Of a stretch of 64,000 bases of DNA, positions 45,674 to 54,967 are shown in pieces (within the stretch, counting starts at the first letter, position 1; each line of letters opens with the position of its first letter). The DNA comes from Pedobacter sp. R20-19 (GTDB lineage Bacteria > Bacteroidota > Bacteroidia > Sphingobacteriales > Sphingobacteriaceae): assembly GCF_000708265.2 (NCBI RefSeq), contig NZ_JCKI01000005.1:186001-250000 (forward strand), given 5' to 3'. The notes beneath the pieces are model-generated. The model was not told the DNA's origin. It saw nothing but the letters and a program-made list of their open reading frames with translations, and searched no databases. The position numbers and the translations under genes were made by a program.

Positions 45674-46312
45674 ATGTCCATGTTTGCCGTTTTTGATATT
45701 AATAATTACCATCAGCTTTGCGATTTATTGGCAGAACAAGACCCAGATTTAGCGGGCATTTTAAATCAATATGGCTATCCACCATTTTGGTCGAGGCCCA
45801 ATACTTTTGAATCGCTTGTGCACATCATCCTTGAGCAACAGGTTTCACTGGCTTCAGCCTTGGCTGCCTTAAATAAATTGAAAGTTAAAATCGGAGAAAT
45901 TAATCCAGAATCCTTTCTGTTATTGACTGATGAAGAACTAAAGGCTTGTTATTTCAGTCGCCAGAAAAGCATATATGTTCGTGATCTCGCTCAGAAAATA
46001 GTTAATGGAGCATTATCATTAAATGCATTGGCATCACTTCCTGATCATGAAATTCGCCTTCAACTTAAAAATGTAAAGGGTATAGGTGATTGGACGGTTG
46101 ATATTTATTTGTCGTTTATTCTGCATCATTGTGATATATTTCCGATAGGAGATCTTGCAGTTGTAAATGCCATAAAAAGTTTAAAGAAGCTACCTAAGGA
46201 TACTAAAAAGGAAGATTTATTAGCGTTTTCAAAAGTTTGGAAACCCTACCGAACCCTGGCCGTAATGATGCTTTGGCATTTTTACCTGGAGGAGCGAAAA
46301 GTAAAAATCTGA
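45674..46312 (+). CDS. AlkA-like DNA-3-methyladenine glycosylase (HhH-GPD)
   Basis: 212 residues. The helix-hairpin-helix is LKNVKGIGDWTVDIYLSFIL and the catalytic Asp is Asp160 in DIFPIGDLAVVNAI. FESLVHIILEQQVSLASALAAL is the conserved early segment with the Gln of AlkA-type enzymes. It removes alkylated bases from DNA in base excision repair. The N-terminal TBP-like domain of E. coli AlkA is missing, as in short homologs. Confidence 0.92.
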   Translation: MSMFAVFDINNYHQLCDLLAEQDPDLAGILNQYGYPPFWSRPNTFESLVHIILEQQVSLASALAALNKLKVKIGEINPESFLLLTDEELKACYFSRQKSIYVRDLAQKIVNGALSLNALASLPDHEIRLQLKNVKGIGDWTVDIYLSFILHHCDIFPIGDLAVVNAIKSLKKLPKDTKKEDLLAFSKVWKPYRTLAVMMLWHFYLEERKVKI

Positions 46313-46322
46313 TCTAATTAAA

Positions 46323-46352
46323 AAGCATCGCTGAGATCAATCAACGATGCTT
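46323..46352. terminator. Bidirectional terminator
   Basis: Stem AAGCATCG/CGATGCTT (46323-46330, 46345-46352) with a 14-nt loop, between convergent genes. Confidence 0.7.
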
Positions 46353-46376
46353 CTCTATCAAAAATTCAATAAGATA

Positions 46377-46901
46377 TTAATTGCCGATGTAAATTTTTAA
46401 ACTATCGGTCACCACAATTCCACTTACAGTAGCTGAATTGTATTTAATGGTGTAATTTCCAGCTTTAGTGATGGCATAAGCATCCGCCAGATTAAAATCT
46501 GCACTAGTACTATCTCCGGCATTTAATTTCTTATAACTATCTGCAGGAGGGGGCATGATTCGCTTCGCCATCGCACCTTTATAATCGATTGGCGTATAAT
46601 CCTCTAAAGCAACATCAAGATATTTACTCATTAATTTTTCAAAAGGTGTGTGCCAGATGCAAAATTTAGCAACGGTATCTGTGTTATTATAAACTGAGAA
46701 ACGCATATTGATTGGTCCGCCGAGTTTAGGCTCACCAATTACGGATAGTTTACCAGTTACTGGGTCTATCTTTTTTTCAGCCTTTCCTTCTGATACCAAG
46801 GTAGTATCTTGCGCGCCAGTGGCTTTTTCTTTACTTTTAAAACTGTTGCATGCAGAAAATAAGATGCTACAAACTGCAATGATCAGACTTATCTTTTTCA
46901 T
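46377..46901 (-). CDS. Lipoprotein resembling the N-terminal domain of M35 peptidases
   Basis: 174 residues; lipobox LFSAC with Cys18. The mature domain reads MRFSVYNNTDTVAKFCIWHTPFEKLMSKYLDVALEDYTPIDYKGAMAKRIMPPPADSYKKLNAG and ends in LADAYAITKAGNYTIKY. This pattern (WHTPFE...YxGxMxKR...DYxxLxxGxS...GxYxIxY) is what I know from the domain preceding the catalytic domain in bacterial M35 (deuterolysin-like) peptidases. The HExxH catalytic domain is absent. It lies 22 bp after the AI-2E permease gene, in the same operon. Confidence 0.65.
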   Translation of the reverse strand: MKKISLIIAVCSILFSACNSFKSKEKATGAQDTTLVSEGKAEKKIDPVTGKLSVIGEPKLGGPINMRFSVYNNTDTVAKFCIWHTPFEKLMSKYLDVALEDYTPIDYKGAMAKRIMPPPADSYKKLNAGDSTSADFNLADAYAITKAGNYTIKYNSATVSGIVVTDSLKIYIGN

Positions 46902-46923
46902 ATTTTATGGGGTATTAATTTAA

Positions 46924-48045
46924 TTATTTTTCAGTACCAGATTTGGTTTCTATGGGTTTCTTTTTTCTAAAGGCAGGAAATGTCATCGGACTTCTTGATG
47001 GTCTTTCATCACCTAAAAGCACACCCCATTGTTTGAATGATTCCGTACGATCGAATACAATTTTTAACACCGCAACAATTGGCAAGGCCAGAAACATTCC
47101 GGAGACACCTGCAATACTTCCGCCAATAAATACACCAAGAATGGCAAATAACGCATTTATTTTAACTTTTGAGCCTACAATTCTCGGCATCAGGATATTA
47201 TTATCTAAAAACTGAACTAAAGCGATAACGCCCAAGACTGTAATTACTGGCCACAATTCCTGAGAAGAAGTTAAGGTTAACAACACACCAATGAGGTTTC
47301 CGATTAAGGCACCCACATAAGGGATTAGATTTAAAATGGCAAAGATTACACCGATTAATAAGGCGTGTTTAATGCCTACAAGCATTAAAATTCCACCCAG
47401 TAGAATGGTCATGTATGTGATTTGGATTAACAAACCAATCAGGTAACTTTTTATGATAGATTCTGTTTCGTAAATGGCTTCTTTTACCTTTGGATGGTCA
47501 TCTGTTTTGAACCACATAAAAATGAATCTTAGCAAGATGTCTTTATAGAAAAGCATTAAATAAATGTAAATCGGCAATAACCCGATAAATACAAATATTC
47601 CACTTAAAGTAACTGCCGCACCACCAGCTAACGAGGTGCCCATATTCATTAAATCATCGCTTTTATCCTGAATGAAAGCCTTTTGCTGTTTATCGTTATA
47701 ATGGGTAATTCTGCTCACCCAATCGCTTAATGAATTGATGTGTTGGGTAACATTTGCTTTGATTTGCGGGAAATCTTTAACCAGCATTCCGATTTGATTG
47801 GAGAAAAACCAAACAATTAAGGCAACAAACAAAGCCACCAGGAGAATGGGTAAAACGATGGATAATGTTTCCGGAACTTTTTTTCTTTTTAGAAAACGAT
47901 ATACTGGAAGCAGCATGATACTGATAAAAAATGCCATTAACATGGGCATAATAATGTCTTTTGCAATGACCATTACAGTCACAACGGCCATCAATCCTAA
48001 GAGTTCTATTGATCGCTTTACAGTTAGCGGAAAATTATTCATCAT
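46924..48045 (-). CDS. AI-2E family transporter
   Basis: 373 residues from ATG 48045 (MMNNFPLTVKRSIELLGL); a GTG at 48075 is a weaker option. Seven or eight membrane segments with the family pattern: GIKHALLIGVIFAILNLIPYVGALIGNLIGVLLTL and VIALVQFLDNNILMPRIVGSKVKINALFAILGVFIGG. Members include TqsA and YdgG-like proteins; some act as Na+/H+ antiporters. The C-terminal tail is Lys/Pro-rich. It is followed after 22 bp by the M35-domain-like lipoprotein gene. Confidence 0.9.
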   Translation of the reverse strand: MMNNFPLTVKRSIELLGLMAVVTVMVIAKDIIMPMLMAFFISIMLLPVYRFLKRKKVPETLSIVLPILLVALFVALIVWFFSNQIGMLVKDFPQIKANVTQHINSLSDWVSRITHYNDKQQKAFIQDKSDDLMNMGTSLAGGAAVTLSGIFVFIGLLPIYIYLMLFYKDILLRFIFMWFKTDDHPKVKEAIYETESIIKSYLIGLLIQITYMTILLGGILMLVGIKHALLIGVIFAILNLIPYVGALIGNLIGVLLTLTSSQELWPVITVLGVIALVQFLDNNILMPRIVGSKVKINALFAILGVFIGGSIAGVSGMFLALPIVAVLKIVFDRTESFKQWGVLLGDERPSRSPMTFPAFRKKKPIETKSGTEK

Positions 48046-48112
48046 ATGTGGTTTATCTGATTGATTTGTAAACACGCTCCTTAAGAAAATGTTTTTATTA
48101 TGGGAAAACGTG

Positions 48113-48152
48113 AGGTTAGTTGGTTAGGGGTTTAGATGATTAGGTGTTTAGG
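48113..48152. repeat. Word-like GGTTAG/TTTAGG tract before mnmE
   Basis: A run of units such as GGTTAGTTGGTTAGGGG and GATTAGGTGTTTAGGG ending about 100 bp before the mnmE ATG. Confidence 0.6.
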
Positions 48153-48255
48153 GCTACATAGCATTTTTACCTTTACAATTTTCTTATGGAAAAATTACTT
48201 CTCAAACACGATAAAGCCATTAATAAGCTTTAATTTTACATTTTTTAAATTGAAA

Positions 48256-49614
48256 ATGAACGATCAGGATACTATTATCGCGTTATCTACACCCTCAGGA
48301 TCAGGTGCTATCGGCGTTATTCGCCTTTCAGGCCCTGAAGCCATTTCACTTACCAATGAAGTTTTCGCGGGAAAAGATTTAGCACAGCAGGCTTCACACA
48401 CGCTTCATTTTGGCTTGATCAAAGATGGGGAACATATTGTTGATGAAGTGGTTGCAGGCTTATTTGTTGCCCCAAAATCCTATACGAAAGAGAATGTAGT
48501 AGAAATTTCCTGTCATGGATCGAACTATATTATTCAGCAAATTATTAACCTGCTCATCAGTAAAGGAGCGAGAGCAGCAAAGCCTGGTGAATTTACTTTG
48601 AGGGCTTTTTTAAATGGCGCATTTGATTTAAGTCAGGCAGAAGCAGTGGCAGATTTAATCGCTTCAAATTCTAAAGCCTCACACGATGTAGCCATGCAGC
48701 AGATGCGTGGTGGCTTTGCAAACGAACTTAAAGCTTTACGTGAACAACTTATCCATTTTGCTTCAATGATTGAACTGGAGCTGGATTTTGCGGAAGAAGA
48801 TGTAGAATTTGCCAACCGTGAGCAGCTAACCAAATTAGTTAATAAAATAAACCATGTGTTGCGAAGGTTAATTTCTTCTTTCGAAATGGGCAACGTAATT
48901 AAAAACGGGGTTCCAATTGTCATTGCAGGGAAACCAAACGTGGGAAAATCAACGCTTTTAAATGCTTTACTGAACGAAGAAAGGGCAATTGTTTCAGATA
49001 TTGCCGGTACCACCCGTGATACTATTGAAGATGAACTGACCATTGGTGGTGTAGTATTCCGGTTTATCGATACTGCCGGAATCCGCGATACAGCCGATAT
49101 TATTGAAGCTCTGGGTGTGGAACGTACCCTGGAGAAAATGAAACAGGCGAAGCTCATCATTTACATGGCTGATGCTGCCCAAACTACTACAGAAATTGAA
49201 GAACAGGTGAGGGGTTTGAAACAATTGGAAATCCCGTACCTGATTTTACTGAATAAGGCAGACTTAATTTCTGCTGAACAACGCAAAGCTTTTGAAGCTT
49301 TGGAAGTCGTTTTTTTATCTGCTAGAGAAAAGATAGGGATAGATGAGCTGAAAACTACCTTACTGGAACAGGTGAATTTACACCATATTAACACCAGCGA
49401 GACTTTGGTGACCAATATCCGCCACGTAGAAGCACTTAAACAAACTGAAAGTGCTTTGCAACGCGTGCTCGATAATGTAGATAATCCGGTTACTTCTGAT
49501 TTTTTAGCGATGGATATTAAACAGGCCCTGCATTATTTAGGCGAGATTACAGGGACGGTTACAACTGATGATTTGCTCGAGAATATTTTTACGAAGTTTT
49601 GTATTGGTAAATAA
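48256..49614 (+). CDS. mnmE: tRNA uridine-5-carboxymethylaminomethyl modification GTPase
   Basis: 452 residues from ATG 48256 (MNDQDTIIALSTPSGSGAIGVIRLSG); an in-frame upstream ATG at 48136 would add 40 unlike residues. The N-terminal folate-binding domain (1-118), helical domain and G domain are visible: P-loop GKPNVGKSTLLNALL, DIAGTTRDT, DTAGIRDTAD and NKAD. The closing CIGK (Cys449) is the MnmE signature. With MnmG it modifies U34 of several tRNAs. Confidence 0.97.
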   Translation: MNDQDTIIALSTPSGSGAIGVIRLSGPEAISLTNEVFAGKDLAQQASHTLHFGLIKDGEHIVDEVVAGLFVAPKSYTKENVVEISCHGSNYIIQQIINLLISKGARAAKPGEFTLRAFLNGAFDLSQAEAVADLIASNSKASHDVAMQQMRGGFANELKALREQLIHFASMIELELDFAEEDVEFANREQLTKLVNKINHVLRRLISSFEMGNVIKNGVPIVIAGKPNVGKSTLLNALLNEERAIVSDIAGTTRDTIEDELTIGGVVFRFIDTAGIRDTADIIEALGVERTLEKMKQAKLIIYMADAAQTTTEIEEQVRGLKQLEIPYLILLNKADLISAEQRKAFEALEVVFLSAREKIGIDELKTTLLEQVNLHHINTSETLVTNIRHVEALKQTESALQRVLDNVDNPVTSDFLAMDIKQALHYLGEITGTVTTDDLLENIFTKFCIGK

Positions 49615-49808
49615 AACATCACAATAAAACAAAAAAAAAACAAATAAATAGCTGAATTTTAGGTGGTTGTAAATATTAGTTTTATTTATATTACTCTTTT
49701 ATTTTGTGTTAATTTGTTTGTTTTTGTTCCCTATTTGTTCCTCATTCTTATTTTTTTTAAATTCTACAAAAAGAGGAGAAATCATTGCGCTTAACGACAC
49801 TTACCAAA

Positions 49809-50861
49809 TTAAGGTAAAAAACAAGGTATAACATCTGTAGTGAAATATGGTTCTTGGTTTACCCAAAACATATAATTGACCTTTAAAAAATCATTTGCGA
49901 AGGCTTCGAGAAGGGGTACAATATTTTTATGATCCTTAACTTTATTACTGTTAGTCTCTCCAATATAGTTACCATCCTGAACAGCAATTCCTATTGGTAC
50001 ATTATATTTACTTTCATGCAATAGTGCTAAGGCATGATTTAACTGTGCTTTCTTATGAACCATTAAATCTGGTCCACCTAAGCCAACACCAATTTTCTCT
50101 CCATATTCATAAATACTTCTAAGATATCCCTTGTCATCAAAAGGAAGCCACTCACCAGGTATGAAATTAGCATATTGCATTGTTGTTGAAATTGGAAAAG
50201 CCTGTTTCAGGGCAAGCATATTTATTTTCAAACCTTCGGTGTAGGCTTTGGGAGAAAAGCTGGGATCTTTAATGTCTCCTAATGAAGTTTCCTGCAGATT
50301 AATCCCCTCAATCTTTCCATCGAAATCTTTTCCAAGTACCTTAAGCAATAATGCAAAGCGATTCTGTACCTTAGCATTCCATCTTTTAGCAACCCATCCA
50401 TCTGGTTTGTTTTCAGCATACTGTATGACAGATCCTCCATCGTATTCATTCGTTTTTAAATATTTTGGAACAGCATCATATTTTGAATCAAACGTACCAT
50501 CTTGCAGTTGAATAAAAAGTTTTTTGCCATGTGAGAGAAGATATGCATAATCCTCTTTAATAATAGAAAAATTATACTTTCCTTTCTCAGGCTCCAACTG
50601 CTTCCAAGAATACATTATTTGTGCTCCCTTAAATTTTGGAATCTTTAAAAAAGGATGATTTTTTATACGCGCTCTATTTCTTGAGAAATATACAAAATGC
50701 TTAATATTACTGCTCTTTACAGGACATTTTGCATTTAAATATTTTTTATAAGCATCATTATATCTATCTGATTTTTTTACTTGTTGAGCAGAAACAGGAG
50801 GTACAAAGTATAACCAACAAATAATAAAACTTGCTTTTATTAATGGATTTTTTATCGTCAT
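49809..50861 (-). CDS. Secreted glycoside-hydrolase-like TIM-barrel protein, orphan
   Basis: 350 residues with a signal peptide ending at PVSAQ. YSWKQLEPEKGKYNFSIIKEDYAYLLSHGKKLFIQLQD is the usual first beta-strands of clan-A type barrels, and EGINLQETSLGD holds a candidate acid Glu. FYFTTDV-like ends are seen near the C-terminus (YMFWVNQEPYFTTD). I cannot place it in a numbered GH family. No glycan genes are adjacent, and the flanks are unusually AT-rich, so it may be an acquired gene. Confidence 0.6.
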   Translation of the reverse strand: MTIKNPLIKASFIICWLYFVPPVSAQQVKKSDRYNDAYKKYLNAKCPVKSSNIKHFVYFSRNRARIKNHPFLKIPKFKGAQIMYSWKQLEPEKGKYNFSIIKEDYAYLLSHGKKLFIQLQDGTFDSKYDAVPKYLKTNEYDGGSVIQYAENKPDGWVAKRWNAKVQNRFALLLKVLGKDFDGKIEGINLQETSLGDIKDPSFSPKAYTEGLKINMLALKQAFPISTTMQYANFIPGEWLPFDDKGYLRSIYEYGEKIGVGLGGPDLMVHKKAQLNHALALLHESKYNVPIGIAVQDGNYIGETNSNKVKDHKNIVPLLEAFANDFLKVNYMFWVNQEPYFTTDVIPCFLP

Positions 50862-51406
50862 TATAGAAGAGGCTTTTAAAATTCATATTTTAGAAATTTA
50901 AAACATAATACTGAAACGCGACAAGGTATTTTTTAGTGTATGATTGCTTTTGGTTATTGCTGTATAAATAGTATCAATAGGTAAACTTCTATTGATGCCC
51001 AGAAGCGAATGTGAAAGACGATCACTTTAAATTTACTGATGTTTTCCCTAAGTGCTTCTTCATTTGTGAGGCTTAAAATTAACCTTCCGGATTTTATTAA
51101 ACATGTAAACTAATGCGTATTAGATATTTATAAAATTATAAATATTAAGATTTTTTAAAGTCTTTAATACTACTTTTACGATTTTAAAAAATCTTGAATG
51201 ATTCGTCTTTAATGATCCAGCAAATGCTATTTCCATTCCGATCATTTTTGAATTCCACTGGTAATTATATGTAATCAAATCATACTGTAAATCACATCTC
51301 AAAAACCAAATGTCTCAGATTAGTGTTAAGTATCATCATGTAAATCAATCAAGTATGGAGCAAAAAGGTAATCTCATACGTTGTTGAATCATTAAATAAC
51401 CGCCGG
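50862..51406. other. 545-bp AT-rich intergenic region
   Basis: No credible gene is seen. It has a 22-bp AT-only near-palindrome at 51124-51145 (ATATTTATAA, AA, TTATAAATAT). The 60-residue minus-strand frame around 51120-51302 matches nothing I know. Confidence 0.45.
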
Positions 51407-52525
51407 ATGAATACTAGACGAGATTTTCTACAAAAAATGGGTGCATCGGCATTGATGCTGCAATTGAGTTCTGTAATAGCGTTTGCAAACGCTCCAGACC
51501 AAATTGAACAGCCTTATGAAGGTAGGGTACTTAGAGTTGCCATTATGGGCTTGGGTGGATATGCCACTCGTGTGGCAGAAGCCATGAAAGCCTGCACCAA
51601 GGCGAAGCTGGTAGGTGTAATTAGTGGTACGCCTTCAAAAATCAAAGACTGGCAAATGAAGTACAAAATTCCAGAAAAAAATTGCTACAACTATGAAAAT
51701 TTTGATCAGGTAAAAAATAATCCAGATATCGATGCAATTTATGTGATTACCCCAAATGCATTACACCATGGTCAGGTTATCCGTGTGGCAAAAGCTGGAA
51801 AGCATGCCATATGCGAAAAACCGATGGCATTAAATGCGAAAGAAGGGCAGGAGATGATTGATGCTTGTAAAAAAGCAAATGTAAAGCTATTGGTTGGCTA
51901 TAGAATGCATTTTGAACCCCGGACGCTGGAAGTAATCCGAATGAGAAATGCGGGCGAATTCGGTAAGGTCATGTTTTTCCAGGGGCAATGTGGATTTAAA
52001 GCAGGGGATCCGAAACAGTGGCGATTAAACAAAGCACTTGCTGGTGGGGGATCAATGATGGATATTGGAATCTATGCGCTTAATGGGGCAAGATATATGA
52101 TAGGAGAAGAGCCGGTTTGGGTTACCGCACAGGAAACGAAGACCGACCCTGTAAAGTTCAAAGAGGGTGTAGATGAAACCATTCAATTTCAAATGGGTTT
52201 CCCGGGTGGTGCAATAGCCTCTTGCCTGTCTAGCTATAACATCAATCACCTGGACAGATTTTTTATTAGTGGCGACAAAGGGTTTGCAGAAATGCAACCT
52301 TCTACAGGTTATGGTCCGATTAAGGGTAAAACACATCAAGGTGAACTTAATCAACCTGTTACTACGCATCAAACTGTACAAATGGATGAAATGGCCACTA
52401 TTATCTTTGAAGATAAGCAACCAATAGTTCCGGTAAATGGTGAAGAAGCCTTAAAAGACCTTAAGATCATTGATGCGATTTACCAGGCTGTAAAAACTGA
52501 AAAAAAAGTCAAATTAACGATCTAA
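51407..52525 (+). CDS. Tat-exported Gfo/Idh/MocA family oxidoreductase
   Basis: 372 residues. A twin-arginine signal (MNTRRDFLQKMGASALMLQL, Arg4-Arg5) precedes the Rossmann domain with VAIMGLGGYATRVAEAM. CEKPMALNAKEGQEM is the EKP active-site motif and the C-terminal domain follows. Like periplasmic glucose-fructose oxidoreductase, it would fold with NAD(P) in the cytoplasm and be exported folded. Substrate unknown, probably a sugar or cyclitol. No sugar-operon neighbours, so it stands alone. Confidence 0.92.
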   Translation: MNTRRDFLQKMGASALMLQLSSVIAFANAPDQIEQPYEGRVLRVAIMGLGGYATRVAEAMKACTKAKLVGVISGTPSKIKDWQMKYKIPEKNCYNYENFDQVKNNPDIDAIYVITPNALHHGQVIRVAKAGKHAICEKPMALNAKEGQEMIDACKKANVKLLVGYRMHFEPRTLEVIRMRNAGEFGKVMFFQGQCGFKAGDPKQWRLNKALAGGGSMMDIGIYALNGARYMIGEEPVWVTAQETKTDPVKFKEGVDETIQFQMGFPGGAIASCLSSYNINHLDRFFISGDKGFAEMQPSTGYGPIKGKTHQGELNQPVTTHQTVQMDEMATIIFEDKQPIVPVNGEEALKDLKIIDAIYQAVKTEKKVKLTI

Positions 52526-52690
52526 CTTAAAATCCCATTAAGACCGATTTATCAGTTAAAAGCTGCCATTTGCCCAGCGAATGTGTCTGTGTATAGCGGT
52601 ATTTATTTATTGAATTATATAAGATTGGATGATCTCCAATTAAAACCACTAACCTTCAGAAGAGATATGACTGGATAGTGAATAATCATG

Positions 52691-53758
52691 CTATCTGTTA
52701 CCAATTTCACCAAGGTCTTTTGTGACTTTGGTAAAGCCAATTACTTTGCCATCTACATCGTGTATCGCTGTAATTAACACATTAGCCCAAAAATGAGTGC
52801 CATTTTTACGAACACGCCAGCCTTCATCTTTAGCTTTGCCAAATTCCTTGGCCTTGTCTATAAGACTTTGCGGTTTGCCGTTAGCGATATCTTCCGGGCG
52901 ATAGAAAACACTGAAATTTCTGCCGATGATCTCACCTTGCTTATATCCCTTTACCAATTCTGCTCCTAAATTCCAATTTTCGATTTTTCCATCTTCATCC
53001 AGCAATAATATCGCATAGTCTTCAATCTCCTGCACCATTCTGTTAAATCTGACCAGTTTAATATCTTTTTCTGTGTAAGTTTCATTTACAATTGCCCTGA
53101 TGCGTTCATCCAGTGTGTTGGCGGCATCCGATAGCATGGCAATCCACTTTTGGTTCAATTTAAATAAACCTTTCTCGGCCAGGTTCACCAAAGACATGAT
53201 GGTGGTAAGGGGGTGCCGAATTTCGTGTGACTGAATGAAGGCAATTTGCTTTAAGGCCGTTCGCTGTCGTTCCGTAATTGCTAACTCTTCTCTTAACAAT
53301 TTCTGACTCTTTTTCATATCCATTAAGTAGATAACCTGTTTGGATAGCATATTTAATGCTTTTTTTTGATTCCCGGACAAATCACCAACGCTGGAATCGA
53401 ATAAACAGAGTTCGCCCAAGACATATCCTTCTTTTGAAACTATTGCCAAAGACGCATAAAAACGGATCTCCATCGCTCCGGCTATAATTGCCTGAGATGC
53501 AAATACCTCTTTTTGTACATCTGGAATAATGAATATGTCGGTCGCTTTTATTTTGGATTGATTGAACGTATTTCTAATTGCGGGAAAATCGATTTGATCA
53601 TAACCAGCGCCTGTGCTTAATTTATAACGTTCATCCTGAAGGATTAGGAGTGCGATCTTTTTACCTGATATCTCAACAGCTAGGTCGATGATGGTTTGAA
53701 ATTCTTCAGTTTGGAAAAAGTCGATATTTTTAAACTCATCAAGATATTTACTTTCCAT
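52691..53758 (-). CDS. GAF-HisKA-PAS protein lacking a kinase ATPase domain
   Basis: 355 residues. GAF domain (about 15-145), then a HisKA-like dimerisation helix with the H-box FIQSHEIRHPLTTIMSL (His178), then a PAS domain (about 232-350: AILLLDEDGKIENWNLGAELVKGYKQGEIIGRNFSVFYRPED, with the PAC tail DVDGKVIGFTKVTKDL). No HATPase_c boxes follow, so it can carry a phosphate on His178 at most. It lies 240 bp after a receiver gene on the same strand. It may be a phosphotransfer hub or a degenerate kinase. Confidence 0.85.
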   Translation of the reverse strand: MESKYLDEFKNIDFFQTEEFQTIIDLAVEISGKKIALLILQDERYKLSTGAGYDQIDFPAIRNTFNQSKIKATDIFIIPDVQKEVFASQAIIAGAMEIRFYASLAIVSKEGYVLGELCLFDSSVGDLSGNQKKALNMLSKQVIYLMDMKKSQKLLREELAITERQRTALKQIAFIQSHEIRHPLTTIMSLVNLAEKGLFKLNQKWIAMLSDAANTLDERIRAIVNETYTEKDIKLVRFNRMVQEIEDYAILLLDEDGKIENWNLGAELVKGYKQGEIIGRNFSVFYRPEDIANGKPQSLIDKAKEFGKAKDEGWRVRKNGTHFWANVLITAIHDVDGKVIGFTKVTKDLGEIGNR

Positions 53759-53998
53759 TATCCTCCCGAAGTTTCATATGGCGTGATACAAGCGTTATTT
53801 TATTGATGCAAAGTTAATATGTTTTTCTGTTTTAACGTCGATTAAAAATCAGCAGTGTTTATGCTATTTTTTTGGCAAAGCATAATAATCAATCAATATA
53901 GCATAAAACAATCTTTTTTAGATCATTATAGCGGGTATAATGATTGGTTTATACTCCAGCGTACTTCAAGTAAGACAGTATAGTTGTTAGCGCTATCT

Positions 53999-54397
53999 CT
54001 ATTTAAAAAAAGTGGAGATTTGCTGATTTTGAGCGAGGTCTTGGATAAGCTTCGGATGAATTGGTTTTACAATAAAATCAACAACATTTGGATGCTGTAA
54101 AGCTCTTTTATAATCTCGCTGATCAATCGATGAGGTAATGATTACCACAAATACATCTGGCCTGATAGGAAATTCGCTAATTTTATCAAGAAATTCCCAC
54201 CCATTCATTTCCGGCATATTTAAATCCAGAAAAATAAGACTGTGCATATCTTTAGCGTGGTTTTCTTGCAGCACTTCCAATGCATCTCCAGCCCGGGTAT
54301 ATGTATTCAGGGTTGGTGTGACGAGCGGTTCTATTACTTCCTGATTGATATACAATGCGAATGGGTCATCATCAATCACTAAAACTCTTTTATTCAT
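53999..54397 (-). CDS. Response regulator receiver protein
   Basis: 132 residues, receiver domain only. Asp pair VIDDDPF (8-14), phospho-acceptor Asp58 (LIFLDLNMPE), Lys in FIVKPIHP. No output domain. It is transcribed toward the GAF-HisKA-PAS gene and may exchange phosphate with it, but a cognate kinase with an ATPase domain would have to be elsewhere. Confidence 0.93.
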   Translation of the reverse strand: MNKRVLVIDDDPFALYINQEVIEPLVTPTLNTYTRAGDALEVLQENHAKDMHSLIFLDLNMPEMNGWEFLDKISEFPIRPDVFVVIITSSIDQRDYKRALQHPNVVDFIVKPIHPKLIQDLAQNQQISTFFK

Positions 54398-54967
54398 TTA
54401 TTTAGATGTTGGTTTATTAACCTTTGTGAGTTGGTATTTGTTTTCTAATAATTAAAATCTTTCTTTTTGTTCCATCAAATACAAATCAATCCGACAACTT
54501 TCTTTGATAGGTGGTATAATAAAGAAGGGTGGCGGCAATCCACAAGTACTAACCTGTTCGGCGGTAAACTGGCAGTTCCTGCCATTTAACCAGCCCTTTA
54601 CAGATGGCTTTAGGTAATAATCCTTCAATTTCAAAATGAGATAATCGTTTTTTAGGGACAAATCTAAAATTTGATAGAGCGTCCTATTGCTTTGCTACTT
54701 TAAAGGAATTACATCCAGGTTTCTACAAATAAATTTGATCTTTAAAAAGTTTTAGATTGAAGATAAATCAAAACGTAAGATGGATTAAGCTAAATAGTGT
54801 TGTGTAAAATGTATTTAGTAGGTGCGTATTATATATTGGTTAACAGGTGAAGGCACATATTTCGCATTTTTCTTGAATCAAACTGTTGATCGGTTTGGCC
54901 TTAAACAGATTGATTACGTTTACTAAAATACACATAGCCGCAAATAAATTTCGTATATATTTGCTTT
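54398..54967. other. 570-bp intergenic region
   Basis: I see no clear gene. A 69-residue minus-strand frame (about 54452-54661) has no known match and is not called. The region separates the receiver gene from the DUF92 gene. Confidence 0.45.

Noticed and set aside
51120..51302. 60-residue minus-strand frame
   Set aside because: AT-rich sequence with no domain and no context.
54452..54661. 69-residue minus-strand frame
   Set aside because: No recognisable family, odd Cys/Pro composition, no promoter or neighbours that support it.
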